Source of the DNA: Verrucomicrobia bacterium 12-59-8 | Lineage (GTDB): Bacteria > Verrucomicrobiota > Verrucomicrobiae > Verrucomicrobiales > Verrucomicrobiaceae | Assembly (NCBI GenBank): GCA_002279765.1 | Contig: NCCR01000054.1 | Span: 1 to 45,049 of the forward strand | DNA length: 45,049 nucleotides | Reading direction: 5' to 3' | Shown: in pieces, positions 23,598 through 32,017 of the stretch | How the letters are laid out: the number at the start of each line of letters is the position of its first letter | Position numbering within the stretch: the first letter of the stretch is position 1 | Position numbers and translations under genes: made by a program | Notes under the pieces: generated by a model | The model's database searches: none | What the model was told of the DNA's origin: nothing | Seen by the model: the letters and a program-made list of their open reading frames with translations, nothing else

Positions 23598-26243
23598 ATG
23601 AACGACGACCACCGTCCCGACCCGGATGCACTGCTCGCGCAGGTGCAACTGGCGGATGCCTTGTCCAAATCCGGCAGGCTTCACATCTTTCTCGGCATGT
23701 GCCCAGGTGTCGGCAAGACTTATGCGATGCTGCAAACCGCGCGGCAGCGGGTCAAGGAGGGCGTGGAGGTGCTCGTCGGCATTGTGGAGACGCATGGCAG
23801 ATCGGAAACGGCGGCATTGCTCGAAGGCATGCGTGTGCTTCCGCGCCGGAAGCTTGAACATCGCGGCTTCACTTTGGAGGAGTTCGACATCGATGCGGTG
23901 CTGGCGCAACGCCCCCGGCTCGTGCTTGTGGATGAACTCGCACACACCAACGCGCCGGGTTCACGCCATGCGAAACGTTATCAGGACGTGTTGGAACTCA
24001 TCGACATAGGCATTGATGTTTACACCACGCTTAACGTCCAGCACATCGACAGCCAAGTGGACATCGTGCGGCAGGTCAGCGGTGTGGCAATTCAAGAAAC
24101 CGTGCCCGACTCCATTCTCGATCGTGCGCATGAGATTCAGCTCATCGACCTCAGTGTTGAAAAACTGCTGGAGCGCATGGCCGATGGCAAAGTCTATCTC
24201 GGCGAGCGTGCTGAACAGGCCGTGACCGGCTTTTTCAAGACAGGCAATCTTACCGCGCTGCGCGAGCTGGCCCTGCGCTTCACCGCCGAGCGGGTGGACC
24301 GTGATCTCGAAGACATCCGCCGCTCCAGGCGCGTCAGCAGTGCATGGAAAACCAAGGCGCGACTGCTGGTCGGCGTGGGGCCGAGCCCGTATGCTGAAAG
24401 CCTCATCCGCTGGACACGCCGCGCCGCCACACGGCTGAACTGCCCCTGGCTCGTGGTGTGGGTCGAAAGCTCGGGTGTGCTCACGCCGGTCGAGCAGGAG
24501 CGGCTCACGCGCTCACTCGGCCTTGCGCGCAAACTTGGCGGCGAGGTCGTCTCTGTGACCGGTGAAAATGTCGCCGAGGCGCTGCTGCAAGCCGCCCGTG
24601 ATCGCAATGTCTCGCAGATCGTCGTGGGAAAACCTGACAAGCCGGTGTGGTGGCGCCAGTCGTTCGCCGATCAGATCATCCTCGGCAGTGGCGACATCGA
24701 CGTGTGCGTTGTGCGTCCGCTGGCAGCCGCAGATAAAACTTCTGCCACGGCTTTGAACGATGTGACATCGGCGTCGGTCATTGGTGAGTACAGCTGGGTG
24801 CTCGTTACCGTGTTCACCATTGCCAGCGTGTGCTGGGGCATTGTGCCATACACGGGCTACATGGTTGTCGCGCTCGTGTTCCTGCTTGCGGTCGTGCTGG
24901 GGGCAATGCGTTTCAGCCGGGGCCCCGTGCTCGTCATGGCGGCGCTCAGCGCGCTGTGCTGGAACTTCTTTTTCATCCCGCCGCAGTTCACCTTTTTCAT
25001 CAACAAGGCCGAGGACTGGATCATGTTCGGCATGTTTTTCATCGTGGCGCTGAGCATGGGCAGTCTGACCAGCCGGCTGCGGATGCGCGAAGAGGCCGAA
25101 CGCCGCCGCGCGCGCCTGACTGGAGCCCTGCTGCGGGTGACGCAGAGCGCCGCGCTCGCCGCCGAGCCTGACAAGGGCCTCGCCGAGGCGCTGCGCAGCA
25201 TCAACGAACTCCTGCACGCTCACACCGCGCTCATCGTACGTGAAAACGACCGCGCGCTGCCGAAGGCTGCGCATCCGGCCAGCACCTTTCAGCCGAGCCG
25301 CAAAGAATGGGGCGTGGTGGCCTGGAGCTACGAAAAAAAGCAGTCCGCGGGCCGCTTCACTGACACGCTGCCCGAATCCGAAGCTACCTGGTTCCCGCTG
25401 CAAACCGCCACCGCCACGATGGGCGTGCTCGGCCTGCAGTTTGAACGTGAAACACGACTCGATTTTGCCACGCGGCAGATGATTGAGGCTTTTGCGCTGC
25501 AACTCGCGCTCGTTTTGGAAAAGGAGCATTTCATTCAAGCCGTTAGCCATGCCGAGGTGCTCGCGCAGTCCGAGAAGCTGCACCGCACCCTGCTCGACAG
25601 CGTTTCGCATGAGCTGAAAACGCCCATCGCGGTCATCACCGCCGCGCTGGAAGGGATGAACGACCAGCGCAGTCCCTACCTCGCCGAGATCACCACCGCC
25701 ACGCAGCGGCTGCAGCGCGTGGTGGACAGCCTGCTGCAAATGACCCGGCTCGAATCAGACGTGCTCAAACCCAGCCTCGACTGGTGTGATTTGCGTGATG
25801 TCATCGCCGCCGCGCAGCATGCCGTCGGCGCGGCGTTGGATGCGCATGCGGTGAGACTTCACCTGGCCGAAGACTTTCCGCTGCTGAAGCTGGATCACGC
25901 CCTGCTCACCCAGGCTGTCGCCAACATCCTGCATAATGCCGCGATCTACACTCCTGCAGGTACTGCCATCGACATCTGCGCCACCTTGCGTGACCAGCAG
26001 CTGCGATTGATCATTCGTGACCATGGCCCCGGCCTGCCCGCTGGAGCTGAACGGCGCGTGTTTGAAAAGTTCTACCGTGTGCAGGGATCGCCGGCGGGCG
26101 GTACCGGCCTCGGACTGGCCATCGCGCGTGGCTTTGTCCAGGCGCAGGGAGGAGAGATCACCGCACGGAATCATCCTGATGGCGGTGCCGAATTTGTGAT
26201 CGAGATCAATCGCGTGTCCACTTTCGTCCCGCTTCCCAAATGA
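23598..26243 (+). CDS. kdpD: KdpD, full-length potassium sensor histidine kinase
   Basis: The 881-aa protein has the complete KdpD layout. The N-terminal KdpD domain carries Walker A GMCPGVGKT (33-41) and LVDELAHTNAPGSRHAKRYQ, and a universal-stress-protein-like domain follows at about 250-375. Next come a four-helix DUF4118 membrane unit (about 395-490), a GAF-like region (about 505-650), HisKA with H671 in SVSHELKTPIA, and HATPase_c with NILHNAAIY and DHGPGLPAG. It senses low K+ or turgor and phosphorylates KdpE. The start lies 12 bases after kdpC and the end overlaps kdpE by 4 bases (ATGA). Confidence 0.95.
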   Translation: MNDDHRPDPDALLAQVQLADALSKSGRLHIFLGMCPGVGKTYAMLQTARQRVKEGVEVLVGIVETHGRSETAALLEGMRVLPRRKLEHRGFTLEEFDIDAVLAQRPRLVLVDELAHTNAPGSRHAKRYQDVLELIDIGIDVYTTLNVQHIDSQVDIVRQVSGVAIQETVPDSILDRAHEIQLIDLSVEKLLERMADGKVYLGERAEQAVTGFFKTGNLTALRELALRFTAERVDRDLEDIRRSRRVSSAWKTKARLLVGVGPSPYAESLIRWTRRAATRLNCPWLVVWVESSGVLTPVEQERLTRSLGLARKLGGEVVSVTGENVAEALLQAARDRNVSQIVVGKPDKPVWWRQSFADQIILGSGDIDVCVVRPLAAADKTSATALNDVTSASVIGEYSWVLVTVFTIASVCWGIVPYTGYMVVALVFLLAVVLGAMRFSRGPVLVMAALSALCWNFFFIPPQFTFFINKAEDWIMFGMFFIVALSMGSLTSRLRMREEAERRRARLTGALLRVTQSAALAAEPDKGLAEALRSINELLHAHTALIVRENDRALPKAAHPASTFQPSRKEWGVVAWSYEKKQSAGRFTDTLPESEATWFPLQTATATMGVLGLQFERETRLDFATRQMIEAFALQLALVLEKEHFIQAVSHAEVLAQSEKLHRTLLDSVSHELKTPIAVITAALEGMNDQRSPYLAEITTATQRLQRVVDSLLQMTRLESDVLKPSLDWCDLRDVIAAAQHAVGAALDAHAVRLHLAEDFPLLKLDHALLTQAVANILHNAAIYTPAGTAIDICATLRDQQLRLIIRDHGPGLPAGAERRVFEKFYRVQGSPAGGTGLGLAIARGFVQAQGGEITARNHPDGGAEFVIEINRVSTFVPLPK

Positions 26244-26902
26244 CAGCCCTCATCATCGACGACGAAATCCAGATCCGCCGCCTGTTGCGCATGGCGTTGG
26301 AGGCGAAGGGCTACACCGTGAGGGAGGCAGAAAAAGGTCAGCTGGGGCTGCAGGATGCCGTTTTCCACAAACCCGATGTTATCCTGCTCGATCTCGGTCT
26401 TCCCGATATGGACGGAGTGGAGGTGCTGAAGCGGCTGCGGGAATGGAGCAGCGTCCCCGTGCTCATCCTCAGTGTACGCGATCAGGAAGCCGTCAAACTC
26501 GCCGCCTTCGATGCCGGGGCCGATGATTATGTTTCCAAACCCTTCAGCACGGCGGAGCTCATCGCACGGCTCACCGCCATCCAGCGCCGCCAGGGAGCCC
26601 ATGACGCGGCCAATCTGCAGATGGGTCCGCTCGTACTTGATCCCGTGCATCACGAGGCATCATTGGACAGTCGGCCGCTCAAACTCACGCCCACCGAATA
26701 TGCGCTGCTCGCGCAGCTCGTGCGCCATGCCGGTAAAATCGTGACATTGAAGCAGCTGCTCCGTGCCGTGTGGGGTCCGCAGGCGGAGGAGCAGAGCCAT
26801 TATCTCCGTGTGTATGCCAATCACCTGCGTAAAAAGCTCGAGGGCTCGGCCTTGGAGATCAAAAACGAGCCGGGGATTGGCTACCGGCTGGAGGAGGTGT
26901 GA
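26240..26902 (+). CDS. kdpE: KdpE, OmpR-family response regulator
   Basis: The 220-aa regulator has a receiver domain with D7/D8 and phosphoacceptor D51 in VILLDLGLPDMDG, and a conserved SKPF lysine. The OmpR-type winged helix ends NEPGIGYRLEEV, as is normal for KdpE. It activates kdpFABC transcription on phosphorylation by KdpD. It is translationally coupled to kdpD. The candidate sites it may bind are at 16949, 18978 and 26911. Confidence 0.95.
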   Translation: MTALIIDDEIQIRRLLRMALEAKGYTVREAEKGQLGLQDAVFHKPDVILLDLGLPDMDGVEVLKRLREWSSVPVLILSVRDQEAVKLAAFDAGADDYVSKPFSTAELIARLTAIQRRQGAHDAANLQMGPLVLDPVHHEASLDSRPLKLTPTEYALLAQLVRHAGKIVTLKQLLRAVWGPQAEEQSHYLRVYANHLRKKLEGSALEIKNEPGIGYRLEEV

Positions 26903-26910
26903 GCGCTGCT

Positions 26911-26972
26911 TTTACACTTTCTTAACGGCATGGCTGCGGCTGTTTACTGGCGGGCCGTGCTTTTGCGGTGAT
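26911..26972 (+). promoter_or_regulatory. Control region of the second kdpD/kdpE pair
   Basis: TTTACACTTTCTTAAC (26911-26926) begins 9 bases after the kdpE stop. After 16 bases it is followed by TTTACTGGCGGGCC... (26943-26972). Both blocks match the kup upstream region with identical spacing. This indicates that the second pair has its own promoter, probably controlled in the same way as kup. Confidence 0.6.
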
Positions 26973-26995
26973 GGTGTCTCAAACCAAGATCAACC

Positions 26996-28105
26996 ATGTC
27001 TGCCGCCCAGAGAACTAATGTCCAACCATCCCATCTGCCACTTCCTTTGGCGGAGGTGGGACAGTACAGCTGGGGGCTGACACTGGTGTTTGTGCTGGCG
27101 TCCACCTGCTGGGTGCTGCTGCCGTATACAGGAGATCTGTTTGCCGCGCTGGTCTTTCTAATGGCCATCGTGCTCGCTGGCACAAGGTGGAACCGTGGCC
27201 CCGTGCTGATGATGGCGGTGGTTAGCGCTTTGGTGTGGAATTACTTTTTTATCCCGCCGCAGTACACGCTGCACATCGAAAAGCCGCAGGATGTGGTGAT
27301 GTTCAGCCTGTTTTTCATCGTGGCCTTAAGCATGGGGCATCTCATCACGCGGTTGCGCGCACGCGAGGCGGCACTGGCGCAGCATCATCAGGAGCGCGAG
27401 CATCTGCTGGCGGAGAAGCACCGAGCTGAACTGCTAGAGGAGTCCGAGCGCCTGCACCGCACGCTGCTGGACAGCGTTTCGCATGAGCTGAAAACTCCCA
27501 TCGCCATCATCCGCACCGCTTTGGATGGCCTTGGGCAGGGGAACCCGTATGCCAGAGAGATCGAAACCGCGAACCGCCGCCTGCAGCGCATCGTTGAGAG
27601 CTTTCTGGAGATGACACGGGTGGAATCTGAGGCGCTGGAGCCGCAGCCTGACTGGTGCGAGATCGGCGATGTCCTGCATGCCGCCACTGCGCCGATCCAG
27701 CAGGAGCTGGCCGCACACACTCTGCTCATCACGGGCACGTCGGAACTGCCGCTGCTGCGGCTCGACAGCCGGCTGCTCGCCCAGGTGCTCGGCAATGTTT
27801 TGCACAATGCCACGCGTTATGCGCCTGTGGGCAGCGACATTGAAATCCAGGCGGCGCTTGTCGATGGCATGCTGGAACTGCGCGTGCGCGATCACGGCCC
27901 CGGCCTGCCGCTGGGGGCAGAGGACCAGCTTTTCGAGAAATTTTACCGCGCACCCGATTCACCCGCAGGCGGAACCGGTCTGGGGCTCGCCATCGCACGC
28001 GGCTTGATGCGTGCGATGAAAGGTGACATTGAAGCGCATACCCATCCGGAAGGCGGCGCAGAATTCGTGCTGCACCTGCCGGTGAAAACACGCAGCGCCG
28101 CATGA
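26996..28105 (+). CDS. Short KdpD-like histidine kinase lacking the cytoplasmic input domains
   Basis: This 369-aa kinase is a paralogue of the C-terminal part of the neighbouring KdpD. It has the DUF4118 four-helix membrane unit (QYSWGLTLVFVLASTCW to MFSLFFIVALSMGHLITRL, about 22-120) and a short coiled linker. HisKA with H163 in SVSHELKTPIA and HATPase_c with NVLHNATRY and DHGPGLPLG follow. The KdpD Walker domain, USP domain and GAF region are missing. The duplication therefore kept only membrane sensing and catalysis. It overlaps the second kdpE-like gene by 4 bases. It may sense K+ or membrane state without ATP or c-di-AMP input, or cross-talk with KdpE. Confidence 0.9.
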   Translation: MSAAQRTNVQPSHLPLPLAEVGQYSWGLTLVFVLASTCWVLLPYTGDLFAALVFLMAIVLAGTRWNRGPVLMMAVVSALVWNYFFIPPQYTLHIEKPQDVVMFSLFFIVALSMGHLITRLRAREAALAQHHQEREHLLAEKHRAELLEESERLHRTLLDSVSHELKTPIAIIRTALDGLGQGNPYAREIETANRRLQRIVESFLEMTRVESEALEPQPDWCEIGDVLHAATAPIQQELAAHTLLITGTSELPLLRLDSRLLAQVLGNVLHNATRYAPVGSDIEIQAALVDGMLELRVRDHGPGLPLGAEDQLFEKFYRAPDSPAGGTGLGLAIARGLMRAMKGDIEAHTHPEGGAEFVLHLPVKTRSAA

Positions 28106-28749
28106 GCAAAGCCCTCATCATCGACGACGAACAGCAGATGCGACGCCTGCTGCGCATGGTGCTGGAGTCTCGCGGCTACGAGGTCTGCGAAGCCGCCGAT
28201 GGGCAGCTGGGTCTGCAGGAGGCCGCGTTTCATCGTCCCGATGTCGTGCTGCTTGATCTCGGTCTGCCCGGTTTGAACGGCATCGAGGTGTTGAAGAGGT
28301 TGCGTGAGTGGAGCGACGTGCCTGTGCTCATCCTCAGCGTGCGTGACCAGGAAACCATCAAGGTCGAGGCTCTGGAAAATGGCGCGGACGATTATGTCAC
28401 GAAGCCCTTTGGCACCGCTGAACTGCTCGCCCGCCTCACCGTCATCCAGCGCCGCCGTTTCACGCGCCAGAGCGCCGAGATCGTCGTCGGTGCCTTGAAG
28501 CTGGATCTGCTGCATCACGAGGCTTCGCTGGATGGGGCACCGCTCAAACTCACGCCCACCGAGTTCACGCTGCTCAAGGTGCTGGCCGAATACGCGGGAC
28601 GCATCGTCACACAAAACCAGATCATGAAGCAGGTCTGGGCCGGCCAGAGCAGCGATCCGAGCGAAGGCCTGCGTGTGCATATCAATCACCTGCGCAAAAA
28701 ACTCGGCGAAACCGGTCCGCGCATCGTGAACGAGCCCGAACTGCTGTGA
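28102..28749 (+). CDS. KdpE-like response regulator with a shortened wing
   Basis: The 215-aa protein is a paralogue of KdpE with acidic residues at D8/D9, phosphoacceptor D52 (VVLLDLGLPGLNG), TKPF lysine and an OmpR-type DNA-binding domain. It ends RIVNEPELL, whereas KdpE ends NEPGIGYRLEEV; the conserved GxGYRL strand that closes the wing is absent, as if about 18 bases were lost in frame. The recognition helix (PSEGLRVHINHLRKKLG) is intact. DNA binding may be altered. It is coupled to its kinase by a 4-base overlap, and its stop overlaps a possible GTG start of the MFS gene. Confidence 0.88.
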   Translation: MSKALIIDDEQQMRRLLRMVLESRGYEVCEAADGQLGLQEAAFHRPDVVLLDLGLPGLNGIEVLKRLREWSDVPVLILSVRDQETIKVEALENGADDYVTKPFGTAELLARLTVIQRRRFTRQSAEIVVGALKLDLLHHEASLDGAPLKLTPTEFTLLKVLAEYAGRIVTQNQIMKQVWAGQSSDPSEGLRVHINHLRKKLGETGPRIVNEPELL

Positions 28750-28760
28750 TTAATGGCGGG

Positions 28761-30020
28761 ATGTCTTTGTCTCCGACCCAAGCTGACACCCCACCCCCTC
28801 TCATGCGCAGTGCCTGGCTTGTTGTGGGACTGCTGTTTCCTGTGGCGCTGCTGAACTACCTGGACCGCCAGATGATCGCCTCGATGAAAGTGTCCGTGAT
28901 GGGCGACATCAAGGACATCGGCAGTGAGGAAAACTGGGGGCACATGCTGGCGTCATTCAAATGGGTCTATGCCATCTGCAGCCCCATCGGCGGGTACATC
29001 GCGGACCGTTACAGCCGCAAGCTGACGATCTGCGGCAGCTTGTTCGTGTGGTCGCTCATCACCTGGCTCACCGGGCATGTGAGCAGTTTCGATGAACTGT
29101 ACTGGGCGCGCACGCTGATGGGCATCAGCGAGGCTTTTTACATTCCTGCGGCGCTGGCCTTGATCGCAGATTACCACACAGCCGGGACGCGTTCGCGTGC
29201 CATCGGCGTGCATCAGATGGGCATCTACTGCGGAGTGATGGTGGGCGGCTTTGCCGGATTCGTGGCGGATGCGCCGGAGCTTGGCTGGCGCTTCATGTTC
29301 GATTTCACTGGACTGGCTGGCATTCTCTACGCCATTCCGCTGCTGCTCTTGCTGCGCGATGTGCCACGGCAGGTGGACACGCAGGAGGCGCTGAGCCCCA
29401 CCGCACGCGGAGGCCCGATCGGAGAGCTGCTCTGCAATCGCAATTTCATCCTGCTCGTCTTCTACTTCACTCTGCCCGCGCTCGCCGCATGGGTGGTTCG
29501 CGACTGGATGCCAGCGATCCTACAAAAGGCCTTCAACATCAGCCAGGGCAAAGCCGGTGTGTCAGCCGCACTCTACTGGCAGGGGGCGGCGCTGCTCTCC
29601 GCGATACTCGGCGGCTGGCTGGCGGACCGCTGGATGCGGCGCAGTGACCGTGGCCGTATCTACGTCAGCGCCATTGGCATGATGCTCATTGTCCCCGCCA
29701 TGTTTGGCGTGGGGAACGCACCCGCCTTGAACTCCTTCGGGCTCGCCATTGCATCCTTGATCCTGTTCGGTGTCGGCTGGGGCTTCTTTGACTGCAACAA
29801 CATGCCGATCCTCAGCCAGATCGTGCGGCCGCACATGCGCGCCACCGGTTACGGACTCATGAACTTCGTCAGCATGATGTGCGGCGGAGTGGCCGACTGG
29901 GGTTTCGGCAGGATGCGTGACATGCAGATACCGCTCAATGTCATCTTCGGCGTCTTTGCCATGGTCTGCGTGTTCTCGCTGGTGCTCGTGCTGCTGATCC
30001 GTCCAAGACCTGGAACGTGA
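28761..30020 (+). CDS. Major facilitator superfamily transporter, organic anion/sugar acid type
   Basis: From the ATG at 28761 the product is 419 aa with about 12 membrane helices. A GTG at 28746 overlapping the previous stop is possible. ALLNYLDRQMIASM in helix 1 and GGYIADRYSRKLT (motif A, loop 2-3) are typical of the anion:cation symporter branch that includes hexuronate transporters. A second motif-A-like loop, GGWLADRWMRRSDR, is in the C-terminal half. It is probably an inner-membrane H+ symporter for a sugar acid or similar anion; substrate unknown. It follows the second kdpE-like gene closely but need not be functionally linked to it. It converges with the cysteine desulfurase gene 8 bases later. 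Confidence 0.85.
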   Translation: MSLSPTQADTPPPLMRSAWLVVGLLFPVALLNYLDRQMIASMKVSVMGDIKDIGSEENWGHMLASFKWVYAICSPIGGYIADRYSRKLTICGSLFVWSLITWLTGHVSSFDELYWARTLMGISEAFYIPAALALIADYHTAGTRSRAIGVHQMGIYCGVMVGGFAGFVADAPELGWRFMFDFTGLAGILYAIPLLLLLRDVPRQVDTQEALSPTARGGPIGELLCNRNFILLVFYFTLPALAAWVVRDWMPAILQKAFNISQGKAGVSAALYWQGAALLSAILGGWLADRWMRRSDRGRIYVSAIGMMLIVPAMFGVGNAPALNSFGLAIASLILFGVGWGFFDCNNMPILSQIVRPHMRATGYGLMNFVSMMCGGVADWGFGRMRDMQIPLNVIFGVFAMVCVFSLVLVLLIRPRPGT

Positions 30021-30028
30021 TACTCCTA

Positions 30029-31147
30029 CTACGGTCTGCCGCCTCGATGCAGCTCCTCAAACACTTCGACGAACCCAGCACCGAGTGCCTGCCAGTCTGC
30101 CGCCGTCGTGTCCCAGCCGCCGCTGATGCGTACGACGCGCTTCAGCTCTTCCGCACTGGCGCCGAGTGCTGTCACCACAACTGAAGAACCCTCCTTGCCC
30201 GAACTGCAGGCTGAACCCGTGGAGATGCTGAAACCGCGACGCGAGAGGCGCGTCAGCCATTTCAGATTGTCATGCTCCGGCATGACCATGAGCACGGTAT
30301 TCCAAAGTCGTGGAGCGGATTCGCTGATCACACGCAGTGGTTCAAATCGGGCACGCATCTCAGCGATGAAGCCATCTCGCAGCTTGCTTTGCGTGTGTTC
30401 GATTTCGCTTAAACGTGGCGTGATCTTTTCAAGGGCCGCCACCATGGCCTCAATGGCCGGATAGTTCTCTGTGCCCGCACGCCGTCCGTGTTCCTGCGGG
30501 CCGCCGCGAATAAAACTGAGTCTTGAATCTTCTTTCGGCAGGACAAGGAATCCGCAGCCCTTGCTGCCGCCGAATTTATGCGCGCTGCCGGTGATGAAAT
30601 CGCAGTCTCTGAGGTCTGCGGCGTCGAGCTTGCCGAGCCATTGCGCGGCATCCGTGTGAAACAGTACGCCATGCTCACGGCAGAGCGCGGCCAGTTCACG
30701 CCAGGGCTGCAAGGCACCGCTTTCATTGTTCGCTGCCATCACGGAGACGAGTGTGGGGCGGTAGGAAGTGATGAGCTTATTCAGGTCGTCAGCCTCAACC
30801 ACGCCAGCCGCATTCACCGGCAATTCCACCACGTTTCGACCACGTGTAGCTTCTCGAACACTTGGATGTTCAATGGCTGAGATCACAACGAGGGCGTCTG
30901 CTGGTAGCGAGGCAAACAAGGCGTTGTTCGACTCCGTGGCACCCGAGGTGAACACGATGCGTTCGGCCTCCGCGCCGATCAGGGAGCCCAGGCGTTCACG
31001 TGCGGATTCAAGCTGCTGGCTTGCCAGCCCAGCATCGCGATACAGGCTCGAAGGATTGTGCCAGTGCTTCTCGCTGGCCCGCAGCCACGCATCACGTGCG
31101 GCGGGGTGCAGTGGCGTGGTGGCGTTGTGGTCAAAGTAGCCGTTCAT
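30029..31147 (-). CDS. Cysteine desulfurase (NifS/IscS type)
   Basis: This 372-aa fold-type I PLP enzyme has GATESNN (69-75) for the phosphate, HTDAAQ (164-169), and the Schiff-base lysine K191 in SAHKFGGSKG. The mobile-loop cysteine is C314 in STGSACSSGKEG. It releases sulfur from cysteine as an enzyme persulfide. The gene lies 42 bases downstream of fdhD on the same strand. Because FdhD accepts sulfur from a cysteine desulfurase for molybdenum-cofactor sulfuration, this enzyme is a likely dedicated donor. It could also serve Fe-S or tRNA thiolation. No scaffold gene is adjacent. Confidence 0.92.
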   Translation of the reverse strand: MNGYFDHNATTPLHPAARDAWLRASEKHWHNPSSLYRDAGLASQQLESARERLGSLIGAEAERIVFTSGATESNNALFASLPADALVVISAIEHPSVREATRGRNVVELPVNAAGVVEADDLNKLITSYRPTLVSVMAANNESGALQPWRELAALCREHGVLFHTDAAQWLGKLDAADLRDCDFITGSAHKFGGSKGCGFLVLPKEDSRLSFIRGGPQEHGRRAGTENYPAIEAMVAALEKITPRLSEIEHTQSKLRDGFIAEMRARFEPLRVISESAPRLWNTVLMVMPEHDNLKWLTRLSRRGFSISTGSACSSGKEGSSVVVTALGASAEELKRVVRISGGWDTTAADWQALGAGFVEVFEELHRGGRP

Positions 31148-31189
31148 GCAGCGGACTTGAAGCGGGGAAGACGATAAGTTGAACTGGTT

Positions 31190-32017
31190 TCATGGTGACA
31201 TCTCCACACGTCGTGGATGGGTGTAAACATTCATCGTTTCACCCCGCAAGAAGCCGATGAGCGTCTGGCCCGCCTCCTGCGCGAAATCGACCGCGAGACT
31301 GCTAGGCGCGGAAATGGCCGCGACGAGCGCGATGCCACCCGCCAGCGCTTTCTGAATGATCTCAAACGACACCCGTCCGCTCACCAAAAGGATGTGTCGG
31401 TCCAGCGGCAGCAGTTCGCGTTGCAGTGCATAGCCAAGGATTTTATCGAGGGCATTGTGCCTTCCCACATCCTCACGCAGCACGACCAGATTCCCGTCGA
31501 GGTCAAACAATCCGCTCGCATGCAGCCCTCCGGTTTTGGCAAAGGTTTCCTGCGCGGCACGCAGCTTGTCGGGCAGGCTGGCGATCAGTTTGGGCGAGAT
31601 CTGCCAGTCTCCCTTCACGGCGGGAAACTGCTGAAACACACTCTCGATGCTCGTCTTGCCGCAGAGGCCGCAACTGGAGGCGCTGAAGACATGGCGCGTC
31701 AGCGAGTCCCAGTTCACCACCGCACCACCGAGCAGCACATCGACGATGTTACCATGCTTGTTGTTGGTGCTGGGGCACTGCGAGACTTCCAGAATGTCAC
31801 GCGGCCGCTGCACCACGCCTTCGCTGACGAGAAATCCGGCGGCGAGTTCTTCATCATGACCCGGAGTGCGCATCACCACGGCCACGGAACGGCCTTCGAC
31901 GCGGATTTCGAGCGGCTCCTCACGTGCGGTGACATCACCGACCTCGCTGGTGCCGCCAGTGGTGCGCACTTTATGCACTTGCACCACGGCCATGGCTGGA
32001 TTCTCCGCGCTCATCAC
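31190..32017 (-). CDS. fdhD: FdhD, sulfur carrier for formate dehydrogenase molybdenum cofactor
   Basis: The 275-aa protein shows the FdhD family throughout: EEPLEIRVEG, RTPGHDEELAAGFL, the sulfur-relay pair C116/C119 in SSCGLCGK, GGLHASGLFD, REDVGRHNALDK and SGRVSFEIIQKAL. FdhD takes persulfide sulfur from a cysteine desulfurase and sulfurates the bis-MGD cofactor of formate dehydrogenase. It overlaps lpxK by 4 bases upstream and precedes the desulfurase gene. No formate dehydrogenase is in the window. Confidence 0.95.
   Translation of the reverse strand: MMSAENPAMAVVQVHKVRTTGGTSEVGDVTAREEPLEIRVEGRSVAVVMRTPGHDEELAAGFLVSEGVVQRPRDILEVSQCPSTNNKHGNIVDVLLGGAVVNWDSLTRHVFSASSCGLCGKTSIESVFQQFPAVKGDWQISPKLIASLPDKLRAAQETFAKTGGLHASGLFDLDGNLVVLREDVGRHNALDKILGYALQRELLPLDRHILLVSGRVSFEIIQKALAGGIALVAAISAPSSLAVDFAQEAGQTLIGFLRGETMNVYTHPRRVEMSP

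Noticed and set aside
26943..26972. Sigma-54 promoter in TTTACTGGCGGGCC...TTTTGC
   Set aside because: The GG and GC dinucleotides are 14 bases apart instead of 10, so it does not fit the -24/-12 pattern.
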